From: CBDDEI01 sp965226775
GTDB taxonomy: Bacteria > Chloroflexota > Dehalococcoidia > SHYD01
DNA: 64,000 bases
NCBI GenBank assembly: GCA_965226775.1
Contig: CBDDEI010000002.1
Location: 310,001-374,000 of the forward strand
Direction: 5' to 3'
The translations under genes and the position numbers were made by a program. The notes under the pieces are model-generated. The model worked only from the letters and a program-made list of their open reading frames with translations, ran no database searches and was not told the origin of the DNA. Position 1 is the first letter of the stretch. Every line of letters begins with the position of its first letter. Of the stretch, positions 56,689 to 64,000 are shown piece after piece.

Positions 56689-57945
56689 TTAGTCAGCCGC
56701 CCGCACCGGCGCTTTCGGCGGCGTGGCCGCCAGTACTGCAACCGCGCTCATCATCAGCGCGAGAGTAAACACCCAGAACGCGCCATTGTAGCTTCCCGTC
56801 TGGTCCCAGACGAATGCGGCGAGCAGCGGTCCCAGCAGCCCGGAGGTGCGGCCAAAGGGGGCCATGAGACCCCGGATTGCCCCCAGGTTGGCGCTACCGT
56901 AGTAATCCGCCAGAATCTGCGCCTGCAGCGGCCCGAACGCGTTGCCTGAAAGCCCCCCCACCAGCGCAAACAGATAGGCCCGCCGGGGATCGTTGCTCAG
57001 GAGCAGGATGAGGAACCCCGTCGCCCGGCCCAGGCTGTTGCCCGCCAGGCAGTAACGCACCGGCACCCGCTCCGCCAGAAAGCCCCAGATGAGCTTGGAG
57101 CCTATGGCAAAGACCCGGTTCAGCGCCAGCACCAGGCTGGCCTGTTGCAGCGTGAACCCGCTGTCCAGAAAATACGCCGCCAAGTGATAGATCAGCGCGC
57201 TGGCCGCCACGCTCGCCAGGTTGAACGCCACAATCAACTTCCACAGCGACCCTTTGAAAAACGCCTCCCGCGCCGTCCACACCGCCGTTGTCTGCGCCGA
57301 CCGCCTTTGCGCGGGGCTACCCTCTTCCTCCGGCACATCGCCTGCCTTGGGCGAGGACATGAACGCCGTGGACACCGGCAGCAGCACCATCGCGATGATC
57401 GTCCCTAGCACCATCCACGTCGCCTGCCAGCCCACCGCGGCGATGAGCAGCGCGGTCAGCGGCACCATGATGATGTTCCCGAAGTCCAGGCCCATGGCGG
57501 TGATGGCCAGCGCCCGCCCCCGCTGGCGCGTGAACCACTTGGCTACTACCGTCTCGGTGACCAGGGGCCCGCAGGCGCTGAGGCCCGCCGCGCCAGCCAG
57601 CGCGAAGACGATGTAGAAGGGGATGGGGTCCACGATCCTGCCGATGAGGAGATACCCCACCGACGCCACTGCCGCACCCGCTACCATAACGATGCGCGGG
57701 CCGTAACGGTCTGTGGCCGTCCCAATAATCGGTGACGTGCCCAGGTTGAGGATGCTCTGCGTAGTCACTGCGCCGGTGAGCAGCGTGCGGCTCCACTTCA
57801 AGCCTGCGCTCATCGGCTGCAAGAGCACGGAGAAGCTGCTGCCGCCCGCACCCAGCGCGATGGTCTCCGCAAGGCAACCCGCGGCGACTACTATCCAGCC
57901 GCGGTAGATCCGGCGCAGTCTCCCCGGCAGTGGCACGCTGGTCAT
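56689..57945 (-). CDS. MFS transporter, MCT-like
   Basis: 418 residues, twelve likely helices. The start IYRGWIVVAAGCLAETIALG and the motif A GTATDRYGPRIVM fit the monocarboxylate-transporter-like branch. A conserved GLDFGNIIMVPLTALLI follows helix 5. ATG 57945 is the natural start. It lies on the same strand as LigB, with a repeat-bearing gap of about 200 bases before that gene. A carboxylic or aromatic acid substrate would suit the neighbourhood but is a guess. Confidence 0.88.
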   Translation of the reverse strand: MTSVPLPGRLRRIYRGWIVVAAGCLAETIALGAGGSSFSVLLQPMSAGLKWSRTLLTGAVTTQSILNLGTSPIIGTATDRYGPRIVMVAGAAVASVGYLLIGRIVDPIPFYIVFALAGAAGLSACGPLVTETVVAKWFTRQRGRALAITAMGLDFGNIIMVPLTALLIAAVGWQATWMVLGTIIAMVLLPVSTAFMSSPKAGDVPEEEGSPAQRRSAQTTAVWTAREAFFKGSLWKLIVAFNLASVAASALIYHLAAYFLDSGFTLQQASLVLALNRVFAIGSKLIWGFLAERVPVRYCLAGNSLGRATGFLILLLSNDPRRAYLFALVGGLSGNAFGPLQAQILADYYGSANLGAIRGLMAPFGRTSGLLGPLLAAFVWDQTGSYNGAFWVFTLALMMSAVAVLAATPPKAPVRAAD

Positions 57946-57973
57946 CGTCTCACGTTGTTCTTAAAGCGCACAA

Positions 57974-58060
57974 ATGCAGTATAGGAACCTCGGCCCTCTG
58001 TTCCTTCCCCCTCCTATGGGGGAAGGCTAGGATGGGGGTGCTATGGCCGCGGAACGGCAT
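57974..58060. repeat. partial copy of the 300-bp tandem repeat
   Basis: Matches the first 80 or so bases of the repeat unit at 29391-30057, including the CCTTCCCCC/GGGGGAAGG hairpin and TAGGATGGGGGTGC, preceded by the same ATGCAGT. Only the left part of the unit is present, as in the partial copy C at 29991. Confidence 0.75.
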
Positions 58061-58139
58061 CCTCAAGGGTTTTCGCCAAGGCCATTAATTGGTCTTTGAG
58101 GCACGAGCCCGCTAGTACGTATCCGGACTCGCGTTGCGC

Positions 58140-59435
58140 CTACGACCCTACAGCTTGTGGCGCAGCCTCCGCGGCCGCGGCGCGGGCCACGTTCGCAGAG
58201 ACGAAGCGCAGCACAAAGGTGAGGCCAACTAAGACCGCGCAGACGCTCGCGATGAAGAGGAGGCTGGCCTGGAAGCCACCCATCATGTCGGCCAGCAGGC
58301 CCACCATAAGCGGTCCGGTCACACCGCCCATCTCGCCCGCGGTGAAGTACATGCCGCCCGCCACGCCCATGTTCTTCGCCCCGACCTGCGGTGAGCGGGC
58401 GAAGAACAGCAGTAGCAGCGGGTTGGTGATCCCACGGCCAATGCCCAGCAGGAAGAGGCCGGCTAACAGCGATAGGCCCATTGTTAATCCCACCAGGAGG
58501 GCAGCAAACAACTGCGCCGCAAAGATGCCGATGAGCATGGGCACTTGGCGCTCCGGAGTAATGAACCGGGGCAGGGTCAGCGCGCCGGCTATGCCTACGA
58601 GCGTGGGCAGCGCCGCCCAGAAACCGGCCTCTGAGGGCGTCATGCCGCCGGTTCGCAGCACCTCAGGCAGCCAGTTGCCAAAGCCGTGGCCCACCATGAA
58701 GGTGCCGATGGCCATGACCAGCACTATCTGCACCAGCGGCAAGCGGATCAACACGCCGAACAGTTCCACGGTGGACAGCTGCGGCGCTTGCGACGGGCTG
58801 CCCGCTGGCATCGCGCGCTCTTCTCCGCGGGCAAAGATGAGCCACGCCACCGCGGCTGCGACAACGATAGCCGTGTAGCACAGCAGCGTAAGCCGCCAGC
58901 TATAGCCCGTCAGCGGCATCACCACACTGTTGGCGGTGGCCAGGGCAAAGATGCTGCCAATGGAGGGCGCCGCGGTGTAGATGCCCATAGCCATAGGGAG
59001 CTCTTTCTGGTTGAACCAGAGGGTGGTGAGCTTAGGACAGCCTACCGAGATGAACGGCCCACCCAGCCCGAAGACTGCGACCGCCAAGAGCATAGTGACA
59101 TAATCCACGGCCACGACTCGGAACAGCTGGGAGAGCGCCACCAGGCAGATACCCACGAAGAGCGACCGCTTCAAGCCAAACTTGTCGATGGCCGTGCCCG
59201 CGGGCAACGCAACGAACAGGTAGATAAAGGGCCACGCGCCCAGGATGCTCCCCATGGCCGTGCGGCTCAGGTCCAGCTCCTCGGCCACAGGGGCAATTAG
59301 CGGCGCAAGAGAAGCGTTGACGATTGCAAAGGAGGCGTAAAGGAAGCAGGCCAGTCCCAGCATCACCCATCGGTAGGAGCTTTTTCCTCGGTTCTCGTCC
59401 TCTCCTACCGCGGAGGAGGCGCCGTGTGCGTGCAT
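58140..59435 (-). CDS. MFS transporter (nitrate/cyanate-porter-like branch)
   Basis: 431 residues, twelve likely helices. It begins with a short polar head, then SYRWVMLGLACFLYASFAIVN, and motif A is altered (GTAIDKFGLKRSL). It is unlike the other six MFS proteins in the window. The sequence GLGGPFISVGCPKLTTLWF in helix 4-5 is typical of the branch that includes CynX and NarK-like carriers. The substrate is unknown. ATG 59435 is the start used. Confidence 0.85.
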   Translation of the reverse strand: MHAHGASSAVGEDENRGKSSYRWVMLGLACFLYASFAIVNASLAPLIAPVAEELDLSRTAMGSILGAWPFIYLFVALPAGTAIDKFGLKRSLFVGICLVALSQLFRVVAVDYVTMLLAVAVFGLGGPFISVGCPKLTTLWFNQKELPMAMGIYTAAPSIGSIFALATANSVVMPLTGYSWRLTLLCYTAIVVAAAVAWLIFARGEERAMPAGSPSQAPQLSTVELFGVLIRLPLVQIVLVMAIGTFMVGHGFGNWLPEVLRTGGMTPSEAGFWAALPTLVGIAGALTLPRFITPERQVPMLIGIFAAQLFAALLVGLTMGLSLLAGLFLLGIGRGITNPLLLLFFARSPQVGAKNMGVAGGMYFTAGEMGGVTGPLMVGLLADMMGGFQASLLFIASVCAVLVGLTFVLRFVSANVARAAAAEAAPQAVGS

Positions 59436-59647
59436 GGGCCGCCCTTCTTTTTACTCGGTTCGCACCGTCAAATGCGATGCAAGTATAGCCCTATCCTCCA
59501 ACAGCAACAACAAAGGGCGGTGCGAAGGAATGACTCCCCACGTTCAGAAATCTCCGCTAGCACAGCACGCGCGGAGCAGGGTACAATGGGGAAAACCATC
59601 GCCTTACCCCCCAGTACCGACCGCGGGGTTGCACCAGAGGAGCGCTT

Positions 59648-60472
59648 ATGGCCCTTCGACAAGACGCCGCCCAGACGGCTGTAGCCGTACCCCCCATCGT
59701 CAAAGAGCCCGAGGTCTACCTCATTTCCCGCCAGACGGTGGTCAACGATGAGCTGGACCGCTTCCTGCAGCAGGAGGGCTACACCTGGGACTACGCGGAT
59801 CGCCTGCCCTGGCCCGCAGAGCTTGTAGTGGAGTCTGCCGGTCGCCTCTGCTACCTCTCCTTCGGCACAGGCCGCTCCACGCTTCCTGAATACGTCGCCA
59901 ACATCTTGGCCTCTCGTCACGGATCGGTGCTGGAGCACGCCGTCTGGGGCTTCATCTTCACCGGCATTTCCCGCTCCCTCACCCACGAGCTGGTGCGGCA
60001 CCGCGCCGGCACCGCCTACTCACAGCTCTCCCAGCGCTACGTGGACGAGGGCAAGGCCAAGTTTGTGATGCCGCCCGCCATCCAGGGCCATCCGGAGGAG
60101 GAAGCGCGCTGGACCCAGGAAGTGGCCGAGGACCTGGCTAACTACGTCGAGCGTGTGGAGCGGATGATGGCCTGGCCCCAGTTTCAGGAGATCAAGAGCC
60201 GCACAGAGCGACGCAAGCTGGTGCGCGAGGCCGCTCGAGCTAACCTGCCCAACGCCACCGAGACCATGATCTTTGTCACCGGCAACGCCCGCGCCTGGCG
60301 CAATATCATCGAACTGCGCGTCTCCAGCCACGCCGAAGCGGAGATCCGCCGGCTCCAGTACAAGGTGGCTCAGGTGCTGCTCAAAGAGGCGCCCCACATC
60401 TTCGGCGACTACGAGTTCGTCCAGCTCCCGGACGGCACCTACGAAGCCCGCACAGAAAACGTTAAGGTCTAG
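59648..60472 (+). CDS. thyX: flavin-dependent thymidylate synthase ThyX
   Basis: Makes dTMP from dUMP using methylene-tetrahydrofolate and reduced FAD. 274 residues. The family signature is RHR at 117-119, then SQLSQRY (125-131); the spacing to the serine is one residue longer than the textbook RHRx7S, and HGSVLEHAVW (91-100) is the preceding FAD-contacting block. The C-terminal half is helical with RNIIELRVSSHAEAEIRRLQ. ATG 59648 follows GAGGAGCG. No thyA is visible in the window. Confidence 0.95.
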   Translation: MALRQDAAQTAVAVPPIVKEPEVYLISRQTVVNDELDRFLQQEGYTWDYADRLPWPAELVVESAGRLCYLSFGTGRSTLPEYVANILASRHGSVLEHAVWGFIFTGISRSLTHELVRHRAGTAYSQLSQRYVDEGKAKFVMPPAIQGHPEEEARWTQEVAEDLANYVERVERMMAWPQFQEIKSRTERRKLVREAARANLPNATETMIFVTGNARAWRNIIELRVSSHAEAEIRRLQYKVAQVLLKEAPHIFGDYEFVQLPDGTYEARTENVKV

Positions 60473-60700
60473 CCACTCTCCCAGCTGGCCGCTCCAGCAC
60501 GTAGTTCCGGTCGCATCGCGTTGATGACGTAGGGCCAGAGATGGCCGCTCTAACCGAGAGAGCCGTCGAGAGAGCCAACTTGTCCACTATGTCTTCGTTA
60601 TCCCACTTGGGGTTCTACACAGCTACTGGGCAGACCCCTATACTGGGCCTGTGCTATCTCCTTTGACGGGCCAGCCAAGCAACTTCCACCGCCTGCCCCA

Positions 60701-61657
60701 GTGACGCGCTACCTGCTGAAGCGGCTGGCTGCCATTCCCCTCACCGCGCTGGGGGCTTCCCTCCTCATCTTCCTGCTGCTACGGGCGCTCCCCGGCGATC
60801 CCGCCGTAACCATTGCCACCCGCGGCGGCGAGGGCGTCGCCAGCGCTCAGGAGATCGCGGCGGTGCGGGACCGCCTAGGCCTGGATCAGCCGCTGCCGCT
60901 GCAGTTTGCCGGCTACGTGGGTGGGTTGCTGCGGTTGGACGCCGGCGACTCGCTCAGGACCGGGAAGCCGGTGCTCCAAGAAATAGCGGCGCGGTTGCCA
61001 GTGACCGTCGAGCTTGCGCTGCTGGCGGTCATGATTTCGCTAGTCCTTGGCCTGCCCGTGGGAGTTGCGGCGGCGTTGCGCTACGGCTCGTGGGTGGACT
61101 ATGCGCTGCGCGGCTTCGGCTTGGCGGGGCTCTCCTTGCCCAACTTCTGGCTGGGGACGCTGGCTATCCTTGGCCTTTCTCTCTGGCTCAACTGGATACC
61201 GCCCCTGGGCCGCACGAACTTCTTTGAAGACCCTGCCACACACCTGCAGCAAATACTCCTGCCCTCCCTCATTCTGGGCTACCGCTACTCTGCCATCATC
61301 GGGCGGTTGACCCGCTCCACGCTCCTGGACGTGCTCCACGAGGACTACATTCGCACCGCCCGGGCCAAGGGCGCGCCGGAACGCATCGTGGTGGTGCGCC
61401 ATGCCTTGCGCAACGCCGCGCTGCCCCTGGTGAGCATCATCGGCGTGGAGGTAGGTGCGCTGCTAGCGGGCACGGTGGTGATTGAGAGCGTGTTCGCATT
61501 GCCCGGGATGGGCCGGCTGCTCCTGGATGCGGTGCGCTTCCGGGACTATCCCCTCGTCCAAACTATCGTGACACTGATGGCGCTGCTGGTGCTCTGCCTC
61601 AATCTTGTCCTAGACCTGGTCTACACATGGCTCAATCCGCGCGTGCGCTACGCCTAG
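60701..61657 (+). CDS. ABC transporter permease, DppB type
   Basis: 318 residues, six likely helices. The start RYLLKRLAAIPLTALGASLLIF and the early LPGDP are typical of DppB/OppB permeases. The cytoplasmic EAA loop that docks with the ATPase reads YIRTARAKGAPERIVVVRH. It is one half of the inner-membrane channel of a dipeptide/oligopeptide or nickel importer. The start is GTG 60701. It overlaps the DppC-type gene by 31 bases. No ATPase or binding protein is adjacent; the family 5 binding protein at 30195 is a possible partner. Confidence 0.92.
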   Translation: MTRYLLKRLAAIPLTALGASLLIFLLLRALPGDPAVTIATRGGEGVASAQEIAAVRDRLGLDQPLPLQFAGYVGGLLRLDAGDSLRTGKPVLQEIAARLPVTVELALLAVMISLVLGLPVGVAAALRYGSWVDYALRGFGLAGLSLPNFWLGTLAILGLSLWLNWIPPLGRTNFFEDPATHLQQILLPSLILGYRYSAIIGRLTRSTLLDVLHEDYIRTARAKGAPERIVVVRHALRNAALPLVSIIGVEVGALLAGTVVIESVFALPGMGRLLLDAVRFRDYPLVQTIVTLMALLVLCLNLVLDLVYTWLNPRVRYA

Positions 61658-62493
61658 TCCGCAGCTCTCCCGGCGGCGCGTTGGGGATGGCTTTCCTCGC
61701 GCTGCTGGTCGCTGCTGCATTGCTGGCTCCTTGGGTTGCGCCCCACAGCCCCTACACCCAGCGGCCCGACCAGGTGTTCCTGGCGCCGCAGTTCGCCGGA
61801 GGCCCCTTCTTCCTGGGCACCGACGCCTTTGGCCGGGATGTGTGGAGCCGCTTGCTCTGGGGCGCACGGGTCTCCGTCGGTGTCGCCTCTCTGGCAGTCG
61901 CGCTAGGAAGCACTACGGGCGGCCTCTTGGGGCTGGTCACGGGCTACGCGGGTGGACGCACCGACCTCTGGCTGCAGCGGGGCATTGATGTACTGCAAGC
62001 CCTGCCGGGGCTGGCGTTGGCGCTGGCCCTCTTAGCGGCGCTGGGGCCGGGTCTGCACAGCGCAGTCATCGCTATCGCGGCGGGACCGTTTGTAGCCGAA
62101 CCTCCGCAGGCCCGCACCGTGCGCAGCGCCGTCCTGGCGACACGGGAGTTGCCCTACATCGAGGCAGCCCGAGCGCTGGGTGCTTCCGAGCCGCGGGTGC
62201 TCTTCCGCCACGTGCTCCCTTCTTGCCTAACGCCCTTCCTGGTGCTGGCAACTGCGGAGCTGGGGGTCGCCGTCCTCACGGAGGCTACGCTGAGCTTCTT
62301 GGGCTTGGGCCTGCCGCCGCCGGAGCCTTCTTGGGGCGCCATGCTGGGCAGTGCCCCGGAGACCGTCCGTCAGGCCCCCTGGCTGGCCCTGTTCCCGGGC
62401 GTGGCCATCAGCCTCACCGTCTTCGGCGCGAACCTCCTGGGCGACGCGCTGCGGGACGCGCTGGACCCGCGGCTGCGGAATCGCCCATCTTAA
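61627..62493 (+). CDS. ABC transporter permease, DppC type
   Basis: 288 residues, the second channel subunit. It opens with LVRSSPGGALGMAFLALLVAAALLAPWVAP and GTDAFGRDVWSRLLWGARVS, the standard DppC head, and the EAA loop reads EAARALGASEPRVLFRHVL. ATG 61627 lies inside the end of the DppB gene (31-base overlap), indicating coupled translation. The purM gene follows 66 bases on. Confidence 0.92.
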   Translation: MAQSARALRLVRSSPGGALGMAFLALLVAAALLAPWVAPHSPYTQRPDQVFLAPQFAGGPFFLGTDAFGRDVWSRLLWGARVSVGVASLAVALGSTTGGLLGLVTGYAGGRTDLWLQRGIDVLQALPGLALALALLAALGPGLHSAVIAIAAGPFVAEPPQARTVRSAVLATRELPYIEAARALGASEPRVLFRHVLPSCLTPFLVLATAELGVAVLTEATLSFLGLGLPPPEPSWGAMLGSAPETVRQAPWLALFPGVAISLTVFGANLLGDALRDALDPRLRNRPS

Positions 62494-62559
62494 TTGAGGC
62501 TCAGCGCCCCTCATTATCACTTATACTTAAGAGGAACCACCCGACTTACGGAGTCCGCC

Positions 62560-63666
62560 TTGCCTGACGAACCTGCACACAGCCCTTCCTACGCCTCCTC
62601 TGGCGTCGACCAGGCCAAGGAGGAGCAGGCGCTGCCCAGCCTCCTGGGCTGGCTGAACAAGACCTTCGACCTGCCCGGCGCGGTTGGCCGCCCTGTGTTG
62701 GAGAACGGCTTCTTTGCCGCCGTTCACGACCTCGGCAACAACCTCGGCCTTGCGGTGGGCACCGATGGCGTGGGCACCAAGCTCATGATTGCCGAAGCGC
62801 TGGACCGCTACGACACCGTGGGCATCGACGTTATCGCCATGAACGTCAACGACATCCTGTGCGTGGGCGCGCGCCCCTTTGCGCTGGTGGACTATCTGGC
62901 AGTACAGGCGGTGCGACCCGAGGTGTTAGAAGCGTTGGGCCGCGGCCTCTATGAAGGCGCAAAGCAAGCGGGCATTGCCATTGCAGGCGGGGAGATGGCC
63001 CAGGTGCCAGAGATGCTCCACGGCCAGCGGCCCGACAGCGGCTTCGACCTGGCGGCTACCGCCCTCGGCATCGTGCCCGTCTCCGCTATTATCGACGGCC
63101 GCGCCATCCAGGACGGCGACGTGGTGGTGGGCTACCGAAGCGCGGGCCTCCACAGCAACGGCTACACCTTAGCCCGCAAGCTGCTCCTATCTGGCGAGGG
63201 CCTATCCCTGAGCGACCATGTGCCGGCCCTAGGCTCCACCTTAGGCGACGAGTTGCTCGTGCCCACCCGCATCTACGTCAAGCCGGTGCTTGAGGCGTTG
63301 GAGCGATCAAGCGGCGGCATCAGCGGCCTGGCCCACATTACCGGCGGAGGGTTGCTGAACCTGCTGCGCCTCCGTACGGACTGCGGTTTTGAACTAGACG
63401 ACCTGCCGCAGGCTCCGCCCATCTTCCCGCTCCTCCAAGCAGCCGGCGGCATGTCGCTCCAAGAGATGTACCCGGCCTTTAACATGGGCGTGGGCTTCTG
63501 CGCGGTGGCGCGTCCGGAGGCCGTTCCCGTGCTGCTTGAGACCGCCCGGTCCCACGGTTACGAGGCCCAGGTCATCGGCCACGCGCGGCGCGCGCTACAG
63601 GGGAAGGTTGCGCTGGTAAAAGAGCGGCTGATAGGGGAGGGGCACACCTTCCAGCCCGTGCCCTGA
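62560..63666 (+). CDS. purM: phosphoribosylformylglycinamidine cyclo-ligase PurM
   Basis: Closes the imidazole ring in purine synthesis (FGAM to AIR). 368 residues from TTG 62560. Family motifs: YASSGVDQAKEE, the nucleotide-binding GTDGVGTKLMIAEA (67-80), MNVNDILCVGARPFALVDYL, AGGEMAQVPEM and HITGGGLLNLLRL. TTG 62560 is chosen because conserved sequence begins just after it and ACGGAG lies eight bases upstream; the frame is open 22 codons earlier, but that part is not conserved. It may be read with the permease genes. Confidence 0.95.
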   Translation: MPDEPAHSPSYASSGVDQAKEEQALPSLLGWLNKTFDLPGAVGRPVLENGFFAAVHDLGNNLGLAVGTDGVGTKLMIAEALDRYDTVGIDVIAMNVNDILCVGARPFALVDYLAVQAVRPEVLEALGRGLYEGAKQAGIAIAGGEMAQVPEMLHGQRPDSGFDLAATALGIVPVSAIIDGRAIQDGDVVVGYRSAGLHSNGYTLARKLLLSGEGLSLSDHVPALGSTLGDELLVPTRIYVKPVLEALERSSGGISGLAHITGGGLLNLLRLRTDCGFELDDLPQAPPIFPLLQAAGGMSLQEMYPAFNMGVGFCAVARPEAVPVLLETARSHGYEAQVIGHARRALQGKVALVKERLIGEGHTFQPVP

Positions 63667-63679
63667 GACCCGAGTACGG

Positions 63680-64000
63680 TCAGTCGGGCAAATCGCCGAG
63701 AAGCGAGGTATGCTGTACCGTCTGGCCACCCCGCTGGTACATCCGAGGCACGCGGGCTGAGACGGCGCACAGCACCTCGTAGCCGATAGTCTGCGCATGA
63801 GCCGCCACCTCTTCCACCGGCAGCTCGGCGTCACCCTGCCGGCCGATGATCACGACCTCGTCGTGGGGCGCAACGTCCGGGATGTGGGTAACCTCCACCA
63901 TGAACTGATCCATGCAGATACGGCCTCGTATGGGCGCGCGTTGGCCGCGTATCAGCACCTCGCCTTTGTTAGACAGCAGGCGCGGAATGCCGTCGGCGTA
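63680..64000 (-). CDS. alr: alanine racemase, C-terminal part (start outside window)
   Basis: Converts L- to D-alanine for the cell wall. 106 residues of the C-terminal beta domain are visible. The frame runs in from the right edge with YADGIPRLLSNKGE, whose first tyrosine (63998-64000) corresponds to the catalytic tyrosine of the family's YADGxPR motif. The substrate-site GRICMDQFMVEV follows, then GYEVLCAVSARVPRMYQRGG near the end. The PLP-lysine domain lies beyond the window. It is convergent with purM, 13 bases between the stops. Confidence 0.93.
   Translation of the reverse strand, partial: YADGIPRLLSNKGEVLIRGQRAPIRGRICMDQFMVEVTHIPDVAPHDEVVIIGRQGDAELPVEEVAAHAQTIGYEVLCAVSARVPRMYQRGGQTVQHTSLLGDLPD

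Overview
The window is GC-rich, gene-dense bacterial chromosome of ordinary two-strand layout. No rRNA, tRNA, CRISPR array, transposase or phage gene was seen. The gene content fits a free-living, aerobic, heterotrophic member of the Chloroflexota, possibly near SAR202/Dehalococcoidia: seven MFS transporters in about 22 kb, a LigB-type ring-cleavage dioxygenase, an MpaB-type oxygenase, a KatG catalase-peroxidase, ThyX, and a SUF operon with an Rrf2 regulator and a Rieske ferredoxin. No phylogenetic marker settles this, so the taxonomic call is an inference.

Layout. 1-8.4 kb: an ABC-2 exporter pair whose permease is frameshifted, an amino-acid-type substrate-binding lipoprotein, two adjacent membrane proteins that both carry zinc ribbons (RDD and PrsW types), and a long adenylation-thiolation-reductase gene broken by two frameshifts. 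8.7-16.9 kb: a HEPN-domain protein, katG, a repeat-rich spacer with a duplicated promoter in front of an MpaB-family oxygenase gene, a YbaY-like lipoprotein and a DUF1643 protein. 17-22 kb: a Na/phosphate cotransporter, then an McrBC-type type IV restriction locus with mcrC intact and mcrB-like broken many times. 22.3-29.4 kb: the suf operon, read leftward as rrf2-sufC-sufB-(spacer and hypothetical gene)-sufD-Rieske-sufS-sufU from a consensus sigma-70 promoter. 29.4-30.1 kb: a tandem 300-bp non-coding repeat. 30.2-37 kb: a family 5 solute-binding lipoprotein, a GNAT acetyltransferase, hisS, a broken inositol monophosphatase and the bifunctional (p)ppGpp enzyme Rel.

37-59.4 kb is an accessory, probably catabolic, stretch. 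It holds two RidA proteins each associated with MFS genes, a 53-residue SEC-C protein, an S9 peptidase, a core MetE-like methyltransferase, a TolB-like beta-propeller gene with one frameshift, a TPR protein, an alpha/beta hydrolase, an unrecognised 313-residue protein, a SAM methyltransferase and the LigB dioxygenase, interleaved with MFS carriers. 59.6-64 kb returns to core functions: thyX, two DppBC-type permeases, purM and the start-truncated end of alr.

Reading as a whole: the cell imports or exports many small molecules (MFS and ABC systems), oxidises organic compounds (LigB, MpaB), handles reactive by-products (KatG, RidA, SUF repair) and keeps remnants of DNA-level defence (McrBC, HEPN). 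Broken reading frames are concentrated in the accessory genes, while suf, hisS, rel, thyX and purM are intact. Several families of palindromic or tandem intergenic repeats recur and are the main unexplained structure in the window.
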